This document shows positions 1 through 5,268 of a stretch of DNA of 5,268 nucleotides, one piece after another. Origin of the DNA: Limnoraphis robusta CS-951 (GTDB lineage: Bacteria; Cyanobacteriota; Cyanobacteriia; Cyanobacteriales; Microcoleaceae). Where the stretch lies: positions 4,428 to 9,695 of the forward strand of contig NZ_LATL02000270.1 of NCBI RefSeq assembly GCF_000972705.2, in the 5' to 3' direction. Within the stretch, counting starts at the first letter, position 1. Each line of letters starts with the position of its first letter. Both the position numbers and the translations under genes were made by a program. Under the pieces are notes generated by a model. The model was not told where the DNA came from. It ran no database searches and saw nothing but the letters and a program-made list of their open reading frames with translations.

Positions 1-68
1 ATATAATCCTCCCAGGGAATCGTTACCCAAGTTTCTGTCGGGAGTTGGGTTTTGAGTCGATCCATCAT
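1..68 (-). CDS. 5' end of a gene leaving the window, possibly Uma2/DUF820 family (partial)
   Basis: Read on the minus strand, an open frame begins with two consecutive ATG codons (66-68 and 63-65) and runs off the left edge after 22 codons, starting MMDRLKTQLP and ending ETWVTIPWEDY. A GGGGAG purine stretch (plus-strand complement at 73-78) lies 4 nt before the first ATG and 7 nt before the second, so the second ATG has the better Shine-Dalgarno spacing. This is the clearest ribosome binding site in the window. The TWVTxxWEDY pattern recalls the N-terminus of one group of cyanobacterial Uma2-type (DUF820) putative endonucleases, but 22 residues cannot settle the family. It lies 45 bp downstream of the sigma-like gene on the same strand, with no clear terminator between them, so they may be cotranscribed. 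That the gene exists is fairly secure; the family is a guess from recall. Confidence 0.6.
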   Translation of the reverse strand, partial: MMDRLKTQLPTETWVTIPWEDY

Positions 69-113
69 GTTTCTCCCCTCTCATCCCTTTATTCTTAAAA
101 GTCTTAATTTTGA

Positions 114-830
114 CTAAGATTGAAGCACTTCTGTTTTACCATTTTGTTCAGAATCACTCAGAGATTCACCTAAATAAATTGCGCGAATATCTGGGGGTAA
201 ATTCTTCTGAAGTTGATCATATCCCTGTTTCAATAAATCCTTAACTTCACTGGGGGAAATCGCCTCTCCTTCCGCTTGTAAATAGGCTGCAATACGGGTT
301 TCACTCCAATGAAAGGTTTGCGCCATGACAACGGCTAAACGCAACAAGGGATCGAGTTGATCAAGCGCTTGTCCCATATAACACCACAAGGGGGGAGGCG
401 CCGCTTTCAGGGAATATTGTATCGACTCAACGGGGGGTAAATCGGCGCGGTTAATACAAATCGCCGTGACATTAATTAACCAATTTTGTAGGGTTGTTTC
501 TCCCTGCGCGTCTTGGGACTCCCGCAAGTTCAAACCTCGCATTTCATAAAAAATATGTCGCCAAGTCTGAGACAATAAATACTCAGCTTGTACAGGCGAT
601 CGCACAGAATGACCGATTAAGGTGTATACAATCAGCGCATAACGACAAAAAATTGTAACAAAATATTTCCCCCGATCCGGATGGTTTTGAAACATTGTCA
701 GCAATTCTTGATCGCTATGATGGGATAGCGACTTCACCAGGGGGTGGTTTGATTCAGATAGATGAAGCGTTTGCACCGTCAGTAGAGATTTGTTCAAAAA
801 TGGACTTAACTCTGCTGAATCATAGCTCAT
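114..830 (-). CDS. Degenerate ECF/sigma-70-like protein, 238 aa
   Basis: The layout resembles a two-domain ECF sigma factor. Residues about 40-129 look like sigma region 2: a QELLTMFQ opening, then FCRYALIVYTLIG, AEYLLSQTWRHIFYEM and LQNWLINVTAICINRAD, matching the usual order of an acidic start, an R-Y-LVY helix, an A/D-E-LxQ-TW/F helix and a W-L-xx-A-xN-xxxD end. Residues about 152-212 look like region 4: ALDQLDPLLRLAVVMAQTFHWSETRIAAYL, a loop, then SPSEVKDLLKQGYDQLQKNL. The loop between the two HTH helices is longer than usual (about AEGEAISP), and the putative recognition helix is less basic than in typical ECF factors, so promoter recognition is uncertain. A proline-rich linker (residues 131-148) joins the halves. 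An in-frame stop lies two codons upstream of the ATG at 828-830, so the start is fixed. The gene is transcribed away from potB. I recall similar proteins conserved in cyanobacteria as sigma-70 family members of unknown role. The gene is secure; the function is moderate. Confidence 0.8.
   Translation of the reverse strand: MSYDSAELSPFLNKSLLTVQTLHLSESNHPLVKSLSHHSDQELLTMFQNHPDRGKYFVTIFCRYALIVYTLIGHSVRSPVQAEYLLSQTWRHIFYEMRGLNLRESQDAQGETTLQNWLINVTAICINRADLPPVESIQYSLKAAPPPLWCYMGQALDQLDPLLRLAVVMAQTFHWSETRIAAYLQAEGEAISPSEVKDLLKQGYDQLQKNLPPDIRAIYLGESLSDSEQNGKTEVLQS
596..603. repeat. HIP1 octamer GCGATCGC
   Basis: This is an exact GCGATCGC palindrome inside the sigma-like gene, preceded by G. HIP1 is the over-represented octamer of many cyanobacterial genomes and supports the taxonomic call. 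Confidence 0.85.
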
Positions 831-929
831 TTTGCATCATAGATCAAGCCATCATTTCAGTCGCCTGTCACCCCTGCTTTCAGTCAACAGTTTAAAATCA
901 CGTCTTTTTAACTTTAATTGTACATTAAA
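831..929. promoter_or_regulatory. Divergent intergenic region between the sigma-like gene and potB
   Basis: This 99-bp gap must carry, or lie next to, the start signals for both the minus-strand sigma-like gene and the plus-strand pot cluster. On the plus strand a TAAAAT hexamer at 893-898 could be a -10 element about 30 bp before the potB ATG, but no -35 match lies at the right spacing. On the minus strand TTGACT (complement at 882-887) is a good -35 match, but no -10 lies 16-18 bp downstream of it. I see no NtcA-type GTA-N8-TAC site and no strong hairpin. That it is regulatory follows from the gene arrangement; no specific promoter is claimed. Confidence 0.4.
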
Positions 930-1808
930 ATGACTTTGTTAAAGCAACATCAATCGAGTTCTCCAACCCTGGAAACTCGCCAACAAAAAACTTTACTCAT
1001 TCTCCTCTTACCTGCCACAATTTGGCTGTTAGTTTTCTTTGTTTTACCGCTAATATTTGTTCTGGTTTGTAGTTTCCTTGAACGCGGAACCTATGGCGGG
1101 ATTAACTGGATTTTTACCCTGAGTAACTATCAACGTTTAGTCAGTCCTTTGTACTGGGGAGTATTTTGGCGATCGCTTCAACTCGCTGCTTTAACGACTC
1201 TTGTTTGTTTAATCATCGCCTATCCTTTAGCCTTTTTTATTGTCACTCGTTCTCCCCGTTGGCGAAATCTTCTATTAGTCTTAGTGATTATTCCATTTTG
1301 GACAAACTTTTTAGTCAGAACCTATGCTTGGATTGTGATTTTAGGCAATGAAGGTGTGATTAACTCCGTTCTCAAAAGTTTACAACTGATTGATCAACCC
1401 CTAACTTTACTGTTTACCCCTTTTGCTGTTATTATTGGTTTAATTTATGGCTACTTACCTTTTATGATATTACCACTTTATGCAACATTAGAACGTTTAG
1501 ATTTTGCTCTGATTGAAGCTGCTCAAGATTTAGGGGCGAATGATCTTAGAAGTTTTTTGCGAGTTGTTTTTCCCTTAACTAAACGGGGAATGATCGCCGG
1601 ATCAATCTTAGTCTTTATCCCCGCATTGGGAGCCTTTATCACGCCTGATATTCTTGGCGGGGCGAAAACCTTAATGCTGGGCAATCTGATTCAAAATCAA
1701 TTTTTGCAAGCCAGAAATTGGCCGTTTGGTTCAGCCTTATCGATGATTTTAATGGGAATTATTTTAATTCCTGTATTGATTTATTTTCAAACCTCTACAG
1801 ATGACTAA
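930..1808 (+). CDS. potB: Spermidine/putrescine ABC transporter permease PotB
   Basis: This is the first of the two inner-membrane permeases of a polyamine importer (PotB/PotH family, binding-protein-dependent transport). From the ATG at 930 it is 292 residues, normal for the family. After a short polar cytoplasmic N-terminus come about six hydrophobic segments, near residues 20-48, 83-107, 112-140, 162-185, 222-240 and 266-287. The EAA loop that docks onto the ATPase is clear at residues 196-223: EAAQDLGAND, then FPLTKRGMIAG. The PFWTNFLVRTYAW motif (122-134) and the ALGAFITPDILGG motif (232-244) are typical of PotB. A TTG at 918 would add four residues (MYIK); ATG 930 is preferred because the extension is short and neither start has a Shine-Dalgarno sequence. 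Its stop shares one base with the potC ATG (TAATG), which suggests translational coupling. The protein is intact and nothing is odd. Confidence 0.95.
   Translation: MTLLKQHQSSSPTLETRQQKTLLILLLPATIWLLVFFVLPLIFVLVCSFLERGTYGGINWIFTLSNYQRLVSPLYWGVFWRSLQLAALTTLVCLIIAYPLAFFIVTRSPRWRNLLLVLVIIPFWTNFLVRTYAWIVILGNEGVINSVLKSLQLIDQPLTLLFTPFAVIIGLIYGYLPFMILPLYATLERLDFALIEAAQDLGANDLRSFLRVVFPLTKRGMIAGSILVFIPALGAFITPDILGGAKTLMLGNLIQNQFLQARNWPFGSALSMILMGIILIPVLIYFQTSTDD
1169..1176. repeat. HIP1 octamer GCGATCGC
   Basis: This is an exact GCGATCGC within potB, preceded by G. It is the second HIP1 site in the window. Confidence 0.85.
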
Positions 1809-2671
1809 TGATTGATTTACTCATTCGCAAAATAGGAAAATCTTGGCTGTGGATACACGCGACACTCGCCCTTGCGTTTCTGTATCTGCCGATTTTAATT
1901 TTAGTGATTTACTCGTTTAATACTTCTCGCTTTAACGCCGTTTGGACGGGATTTACACTGGACTGGTATCGCAGTTTATTCGGTCAAATTACCGATACTA
2001 CCGCTAATCTTTCTACTGTTGAAGTTTGGCAAGCCTTAAATAATAGTATAATCATTGCTATAATTTCTACCGGAGTCGCCACAATATTAGGAACCTCTGT
2101 CGCCCTCGCCCTTGAACGTTTTCGGTTTCCCGGTGATAAAATCATTACAGGGCTAATTTTACTTCCGATTATTATCCCTGAAATCACCCTGGGGATTTCT
2201 TTACTCGTGTTTTTTACCCTGATTTTTCGTCTTGTGGAAAATCTCACGGGAATTCGTTTAACATTAGGATTACCTTCTGTCATTCTCGGTCATGTTACCT
2301 TTAATATTGCATTTGTAACGATTACGGTGAGGGCGCGTTTAGCGGAGTTAAACCCATCTTTAGAAGAAGCTGCACTTGACCTCGGGGCGAATGAATGGCG
2401 AACCTTTACCCGCATTACCTTACCTTTAATTTTACCTGGAATTGTCAGTGGTGCCTTGTTAGCTTTTACTCTCTCTTTAGATGATTTTGTCGTCACTTTC
2501 TTTAATACCGGAGTCGGTGCAACCACTTTACCATTATTTGTCTATGGAATGATCAAACTATCTGTCACTCCTGCAATTAACGCCCTTTCTACGTTAATGT
2601 TATTGGTATCCTTGCTACTTGTGGTATCCTCATTAACAATTAATCGAACACAACCCACAACCAAACCTTAA
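1808..2671 (+). CDS. potC: Spermidine/putrescine ABC transporter permease PotC
   Basis: This is the second permease of the importer (PotC/PotI family), expected to pair with PotB in the inner membrane. It is 287 residues, somewhat longer than the E. coli protein as I recall it (about 264). The first hydrophobic segment (about 14-37) is followed by the family motif FNTSRFNAVWTGFTLDWY (37-54). Further segments lie near 79-102, 112-140, 156-177, 207-230 and 255-277. The EAA loop is at residues 187-212 (EEAALDLGANEW, then LPLILPGIVSG), and SLDDFVVTFF at 223-232 is a strong PotC signature. Part of the extra length is a polar stretch at residues 59-74 between the first and second segments, probably periplasmic. 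The ATG overlaps the potB stop by one base, so translation is probably coupled. Identification is secure from motif order and neighbours. Confidence 0.95.
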   Translation: MIDLLIRKIGKSWLWIHATLALAFLYLPILILVIYSFNTSRFNAVWTGFTLDWYRSLFGQITDTTANLSTVEVWQALNNSIIIAIISTGVATILGTSVALALERFRFPGDKIITGLILLPIIIPEITLGISLLVFFTLIFRLVENLTGIRLTLGLPSVILGHVTFNIAFVTITVRARLAELNPSLEEAALDLGANEWRTFTRITLPLILPGIVSGALLAFTLSLDDFVVTFFNTGVGATTLPLFVYGMIKLSVTPAINALSTLMLLVSLLLVVSSLTINRTQPTTKP

Positions 2672-2694
2672 TTATTCACCTTTACCTCAAAACA

Positions 2695-3771
2695 ATGAAA
2701 CGACTTTTTACTTTTTTTCTCTTATTTTTGATGAGTGTATTGTTACCCCTGGGTTGTACAGGGAACAATTCTAACTTATCACAGTCGGGTCAAGATAATG
2801 TTCTCAATCTCTATAATTGGTCTACTTATATTGCGCCGGAAGTGATCAGCCAATTTGAACAACAATATAACGTTAAAATAAACTACGACACCTATGATAG
2901 CAATGAAAGCCTTTATGCTAAACTAAAACCTGGAAATCCCGGTTATGACATTGCCTTTCCGGCTGATTACATGGTGAAAGTAATGATAGCAGAAAATATG
3001 CTAGAAGAAGTTGATAATATCAATATTCCAAATCTTCAACATATTGATGAAAAGTTTCTTAATCCACCCTATGATCCTGAAAATAAATATAGTATCCCCT
3101 ATCAATGGCTAACAATGGGAATCGGTTATAATATTAAGGCAACTGGAGAAGACATTAACAGTTGGGCTGCTTTATTTAATCCCAAATTTGCCGGAAAAGC
3201 TGCTTTATTAGATGATATGCGTCATACCTTTGGGGCGGTGTTAATTTATCTCGGTTATGATCCCAATACAACGAACCCGGAAGAAATCAAAAAAGCCAAA
3301 GAATTTTTAATTCAAAACCAGAAAAATATTAAAGCTTTCCTTCCCGATACAGGTCAAAATCTTCTTAATCAAGGTGAAATTAATCTAGCAATGGAATATA
3401 GCGGTGATTTATTTCAAGTGATGGCAGAAAATCCCGATTTAAGATATGTTATTCCAAAGGAAGGAACTTTGATCGCAATTGATAGCATGGTCATTCCAAA
3501 AAATGCACCCCACAAACAACTAGCGGAACAGTTTATTAACTTTATTCTAGAACCAGAAATTGGTGCAAAAGTCTCTAATTTTATTAACTACGGTTCACCG
3601 AATAAAACCGCCATCCAAGAAAAGCTAATCAAGCCAGAAAGTCTACAAAATCCCGGTATTTATCCCGCCGAAGAAGTCTTTGCTAAATTAACCTATCTCG
3701 AAGATGTCGGAGAAGCAACCATTCTCTATGATGAAGCTTGGAATGAGGTAAAATTAAGCTTGGGTAATTAG
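2695..3771 (+). CDS. potD: Polyamine-binding periplasmic lipoprotein PotD
   Basis: This is the substrate-binding component, which captures polyamine in the periplasm and delivers it to PotBC. It is 358 residues. The N-terminus has MKR, a hydrophobic core (4-19) and a cysteine at 21 in LPLGC, so it is probably a lipoprotein, although proline at -3 is not the classical lipobox residue. The mature domain opens with LNLYNWSTYIAPEVI (37-51) and continues with YDTYDSNESLYAKL (64-77), YDIAFPADYMV (84-94), YSIPYQW (132-138), LLDDMRHTFGAVLIYLGYDPN (171-191), INLAMEYSGDLFQV (229-242), IPKEGTLIAIDSMVIP (253-268) and GIYPAEEVFAKL (321-332), in the usual PotD/PotF order. Several positions that contact spermidine in E. 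coli PotD differ, so the exact ligand (spermidine, homospermidine, putrescine or other) is open. It starts 23 bp after potC with no hairpin between, so it is in the same transcript. Confidence 0.92.
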   Translation: MKRLFTFFLLFLMSVLLPLGCTGNNSNLSQSGQDNVLNLYNWSTYIAPEVISQFEQQYNVKINYDTYDSNESLYAKLKPGNPGYDIAFPADYMVKVMIAENMLEEVDNINIPNLQHIDEKFLNPPYDPENKYSIPYQWLTMGIGYNIKATGEDINSWAALFNPKFAGKAALLDDMRHTFGAVLIYLGYDPNTTNPEEIKKAKEFLIQNQKNIKAFLPDTGQNLLNQGEINLAMEYSGDLFQVMAENPDLRYVIPKEGTLIAIDSMVIPKNAPHKQLAEQFINFILEPEIGAKVSNFINYGSPNKTAIQEKLIKPESLQNPGIYPAEEVFAKLTYLEDVGEATILYDEAWNEVKLSLGN

Positions 3772-3787
3772 TTGTTAGCCGTTTTTT

Positions 3788-3801
3788 GTAGGGGCGGGTT
3801 C
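3788..3801. repeat. Left fragment of a GTAGGGGCGGGTTC dispersed repeat
   Basis: The sequence GTAGGGGCGGGTTC sits 16 bp after the potD stop. Its last ten bases (GGGCGGGTTC, 3792-3801) recur exactly at 3880-3889. Its reverse complement nearly matches the end of the inverted repeat at 3925-3937. It therefore looks like one arm of a GC-rich cyanobacterial interspersed hairpin element, separated from the rest by the heptamer array. I recall such arms being common in filamentous cyanobacteria; copy number could not be checked here. Confidence 0.6.
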
Positions 3802-3802
3802 C

Positions 3803-3846
3803 TTACAGTTTACAGTTTACAGTTTACAGTTTACAGTTTTTACAGT
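3803..3846 (+). repeat. TTACAGT heptamer tandem array, five perfect units plus one
   Basis: Five exact head-to-tail TTACAGT units occupy 3803-3837. A two-base TT spacer and a sixth unit (3840-3846) follow. Short heptameric tandem repeats of this kind (STRR-type) are a known feature of cyanobacterial intergenic DNA. Immediately to the right are two degenerate heptamers in the opposite orientation, TTACTGT at 3863-3869 and TAACTGT at 3870-3876, so the whole block can fold back partly on itself. The array lies in the potD-potA gap and outside coding sequence if potA starts at 3966. Confidence 0.9.
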
Positions 3847-3866
3847 GATCACTGGTAACAGGTTAC
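3843..3866. repeat. Palindrome CAGTGATCACTG and adjacent small inverted repeat
   Basis: A perfect 12-bp palindrome, CAGTGATCACTG, spans 3843-3854 and takes in the last heptamer unit. It is followed directly by GTAAC (3855-3859), two bases, and GTTAC (3862-3866), a 5-bp inverted repeat. Together they form the centre of symmetry between the direct and inverted heptamers. It could be a protein-binding site or only the fold-back point of the repeat; nothing in the sequence decides this. Confidence 0.55.
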
Positions 3867-3878
3867 TGTTAACTGTTG

Positions 3879-3934
3879 AGGGCGGGTTCACCGAGATTGA
3901 TTCATCTTACCAACAACCTTGCTAAACCCGCCCT
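3879..3934. repeat. 56-bp element with 10-bp inverted ends (AGGGCGGGTT / AACCCGCCCT)
   Basis: AGGGCGGGTT at 3879-3888 is the exact reverse complement of AACCCGCCCT at 3925-3934, with a 36-bp interior between them. GC-rich arms around an AT-richer core are typical of small non-coding interspersed hairpin elements in cyanobacteria. The element ends 31 bp before the potA ATG. It contains no stop in the potA frame, which is why a longer TTG-started potA frame appears. In RNA it could form a stable stem between the potD and potA coding parts. Confidence 0.7.
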
Positions 3935-3965
3935 AACTCTCAAGTTAGAATTAACAATCTATTCT

Positions 3966-5075
3966 ATGAAGAATGCAGTCGAATTAATTAATATCTCTAA
4001 ATTTTATCAAGGAAATCGCAGTCGAGAAATGTTAGCGGTTGATTCTCTCAATTTAGAGATTAAAACTGGGGAATTCTTTTCACTGTTAGGCCCTTCTGGT
4101 TGTGGAAAAACAACAACTTTACGGATGATAGCGGGATTTGAAATTCCCACATCAGGGGAAATTTATATTCATCAACAAGCCATGAATCATCATCCCCCAT
4201 TTCATCGTCCGGTGAATACTGTCTTTCAAAATTATGCCCTATTTCCTCATTTAACCGTTAGTCAAAATATCGCTTTCGGACTAGAAATGGAAAATTTACC
4301 TCGTCTTGAAATTCGTCAACGGGTTTCTGAGGTGTTAGGATTAGTGCAACTCACAGACTTACAAACCCGTTATCCCCGTCAACTTTCCGGCGGACAACAG
4401 CAACGAGTTGCTTTAGCCAGGGCGTTAGTTAAACAACCGAAAGTTTTACTGTTTGATGAACCGTTAGGGGCGTTAGATTTGAAGTTGCGAAAGGAAATGC
4501 AACTCGAACTTAAACAAATGCAAAAACGGTTAGGAATTACTTTTGTTTATGTGACTCACGACCAAGAAGAAGCCTTAACCATGTCTGATAGAATTGCCGT
4601 AATGAACCAGGGTAAACTCTTACAAGTCGGAACTCCGGTCGAAATTTATGAGTATCCAAAAACTCGATTTGTCGCTGATTTTATTGGGGAAAGTAATTGT
4701 TTAACCGGACGAGTTATTCAACCAGAAAAATCTCAGATTAACTTATTAGTCGATGAACAATTATCCGTTTCTGTTCTTTCTCAGGAAGAAACCTTTATCG
4801 GACAAGTTTTAACCGTTGTCATCCGACCTGAAAAAATTAGTATTATTCCGACTGAAGACGTTAAAAATAATAGTAAAAATAACATTTTTCAGGGTAAAAT
4901 AGAAGAAGCGATTTATCTCGGAACAGATACCCGTTATCGAGTCAAGTTAACGGCAAATATTTCCCTAATTATCCGTCAACAAAACCTCCAACGCGATCGC
5001 CTTCAACCCTATGCTGTTGGTGAAACTGTTAACCTTTTTATCTCTCCTGAAAATATCAGCCTTTTAACAGAATAA
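3966..5075 (+). CDS. potA: Spermidine/putrescine ABC transporter ATP-binding protein PotA
   Basis: This is the ATPase that powers the importer from the cytoplasmic face, acting as a dimer on the EAA loops of PotB and PotC. From the ATG at 3966 it is 369 residues, the usual PotA length. All nucleotide-binding motifs are intact: Walker A GPSGCGKT (42-49), Q-loop Gln88 in VFQNYALFPH, signature LSGGQQQRVA (140-149), Walker B VLLFDEP (160-166) with catalytic Glu165, D-loop GALD (168-171) and switch His198 in THDQEEA. After VADFIGESN (236-244) comes the C-terminal TOBE-type regulatory region, including VVIRPEKISI (284-293) and an EEAIYLGTDTRYRV strand pair (313-326). A TTG at 3876 opens the frame 30 codons earlier, but that extension is encoded by repeat DNA and is absent from the family, so it is rejected. 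The gap from potD is 194 bp, and no good Shine-Dalgarno sequence is visible. Confidence 0.95.
   Translation: MKNAVELINISKFYQGNRSREMLAVDSLNLEIKTGEFFSLLGPSGCGKTTTLRMIAGFEIPTSGEIYIHQQAMNHHPPFHRPVNTVFQNYALFPHLTVSQNIAFGLEMENLPRLEIRQRVSEVLGLVQLTDLQTRYPRQLSGGQQQRVALARALVKQPKVLLFDEPLGALDLKLRKEMQLELKQMQKRLGITFVYVTHDQEEALTMSDRIAVMNQGKLLQVGTPVEIYEYPKTRFVADFIGESNCLTGRVIQPEKSQINLLVDEQLSVSVLSQEETFIGQVLTVVIRPEKISIIPTEDVKNNSKNNIFQGKIEEAIYLGTDTRYRVKLTANISLIIRQQNLQRDRLQPYAVGETVNLFISPENISLLTE
4993..5000. repeat. HIP1 octamer GCGATCGC
   Basis: This is an exact GCGATCGC near the 3' end of potA. It is the third HIP1 site in the window. Confidence 0.85.
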
Positions 5076-5111
5076 AAAACGGCTTCTGAATTCAGAAACC
5101 GAGATTCTTTT
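5074..5111. terminator. Bidirectional hairpin terminator between convergent potA and porin gene
   Basis: TTCTGAATTCAGAA (5084-5097) is a perfect palindrome. It is extended by CGG (5080-5082) pairing with CCG (5099-5101) around one C/A mismatch. On the minus strand the stem is followed by GTTTTTTATT, made by the six A residues at 5074-5079, a good Rho-independent tail for the porin transcript. On the plus strand it is followed only by ATTCTTTTAGG, a weaker tail for potA. The A run overlaps the last bases of the potA stop codon (5073-5075). Confidence 0.8.
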
Positions 5112-5141
5112 AGGTTTAATTTTGTTAATTAACTGCCCGTT

Positions 5142-5268
5142 TTAGAAACGGAATTGAGTTCTGAATGTTGTCACAACAACCGTATCATTTTCATCCGTAT
5201 GTTCGGGGTCAGTAATAATGAAAACAGCCGGAATTAAAGCAATGTATTCGCTAAGTTGGAAACGATAA
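5142..5268 (-). CDS. C-terminus of a cyanobacterial outer-membrane porin (partial)
   Basis: On the minus strand 41 codons plus one base are present before a TAA at 5142-5144; the gene enters from the right edge. The tail begins YRFQLSEYIALIPAVFIIT and closes TVVVTTFRTQFRF. The pattern is two amphipathic beta strands with alternating hydrophobic residues, an acidic polar loop between them (DPEHTDEND) and a terminal aromatic, the signal used for outer-membrane barrel assembly. The wording strongly recalls the end of cyanobacterial SLH-domain/OprB-type porins (often labelled iron uptake porins), where the last strand typically reads VRTTFxF. It is convergent with potA and shares the hairpin terminator, so it is not part of the pot operon. 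The family call is from recall of the C-terminal motif; the N-terminal SLH domain would lie outside the window. Confidence 0.75.
   Translation of the reverse strand, partial: YRFQLSEYIALIPAVFIITDPEHTDENDTVVVTTFRTQFRF

Noticed and set aside
87..113. Possible small hairpin between the sigma-like gene and the downstream minus-strand gene
   Set aside because: Only AGTC/GACT pairs cleanly around an AT-rich loop, with bulges outside and no proper U tail, so it is too weak to call.
695..895. A 66-codon plus-strand open frame overlapping the 5' part of the sigma-like gene
   Set aside because: It lies mostly antisense to a well-supported gene, its product has no recognisable motif, and it has no ribosome binding site.
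918..929. TTG start for potB
   Set aside because: It adds only MYIK, has no Shine-Dalgarno sequence, and an ATG follows four codons later.
1984..2526. Two minus-strand open frames inside potC (1984-2283 and 2290-2526)
   Set aside because: They are antisense shadows of a clear permease gene; their basic, low-complexity products look like reverse-strand readings of membrane codons.
3781..3787. The T run after potD as a Rho-independent terminator
   Set aside because: No stem precedes the run; the sequence just upstream (end of potD) does not form a convincing hairpin.
3803..3846. Heptamer array as a possible CRISPR
   Set aside because: Units are 7 bp and contiguous with no unique spacers, and no cas gene is nearby; it is a simple tandem repeat.
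3919..3951. TTGCTA (3919-3924) and TAGAAT (3946-3951) as a potA promoter
   Set aside because: The spacing is 21 bp, too long for a normal sigma-70 promoter, and the -35 match is poor; the TAGAAT alone is not enough.

Overview
The window comes from a cyanobacterium, probably a filamentous (Oscillatoriales-like) one. The reasons are three HIP1 octamers (GCGATCGC) in 5.3 kb, a heptamer tandem repeat in an intergenic region, a GTAGGGGCGGGTT-type dispersed repeat, poor Shine-Dalgarno sequences before most genes, and a sigma-like protein and a porin C-terminus of cyanobacterial type. The genus is inference.

Layout, left to right. Positions 1-68 (minus strand) hold the first 22 codons of a gene that leaves the window, possibly a Uma2/DUF820-type protein. 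Positions 114-830 (minus) encode a 238-residue degenerate ECF sigma-factor-like protein. A 99-bp divergent intergenic region (831-929) separates it from a polyamine ABC transporter cluster on the plus strand: potB (930-1808), potC (1808-2671), potD (2695-3771) and, after a 194-bp repeat-rich gap, potA (3966-5075). A hairpin overlapping the potA stop codon (5074-5111) lies between potA and a convergent minus-strand gene (5142-5268). Only the last 41 codons of that gene are present, and they look like the C-terminal strands of a cyanobacterial outer-membrane porin.

The four pot genes make a complete importer. PotD is the lipid-anchored periplasmic binding protein, PotB and PotC are the two membrane permeases carrying EAA loops, and PotA is the ATPase with a C-terminal TOBE domain. 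potB and potC overlap by one base and potD follows 23 bp later, so these three are almost certainly cotranscribed. Whether potA shares the transcript depends on the repeat region.

Two gene starts need care. Longer TTG-initiated frames exist for potB (918) and potA (3876), but the ATGs at 930 and 3966 fit better, and the potA extension would be translated from repeat DNA. I found no novel defence, mobile or RNA system. The items most worth a second look are the altered ligand-pocket residues of PotD, the mosaic repeat between potD and potA, and the sigma-like gene divergent from the transporter.
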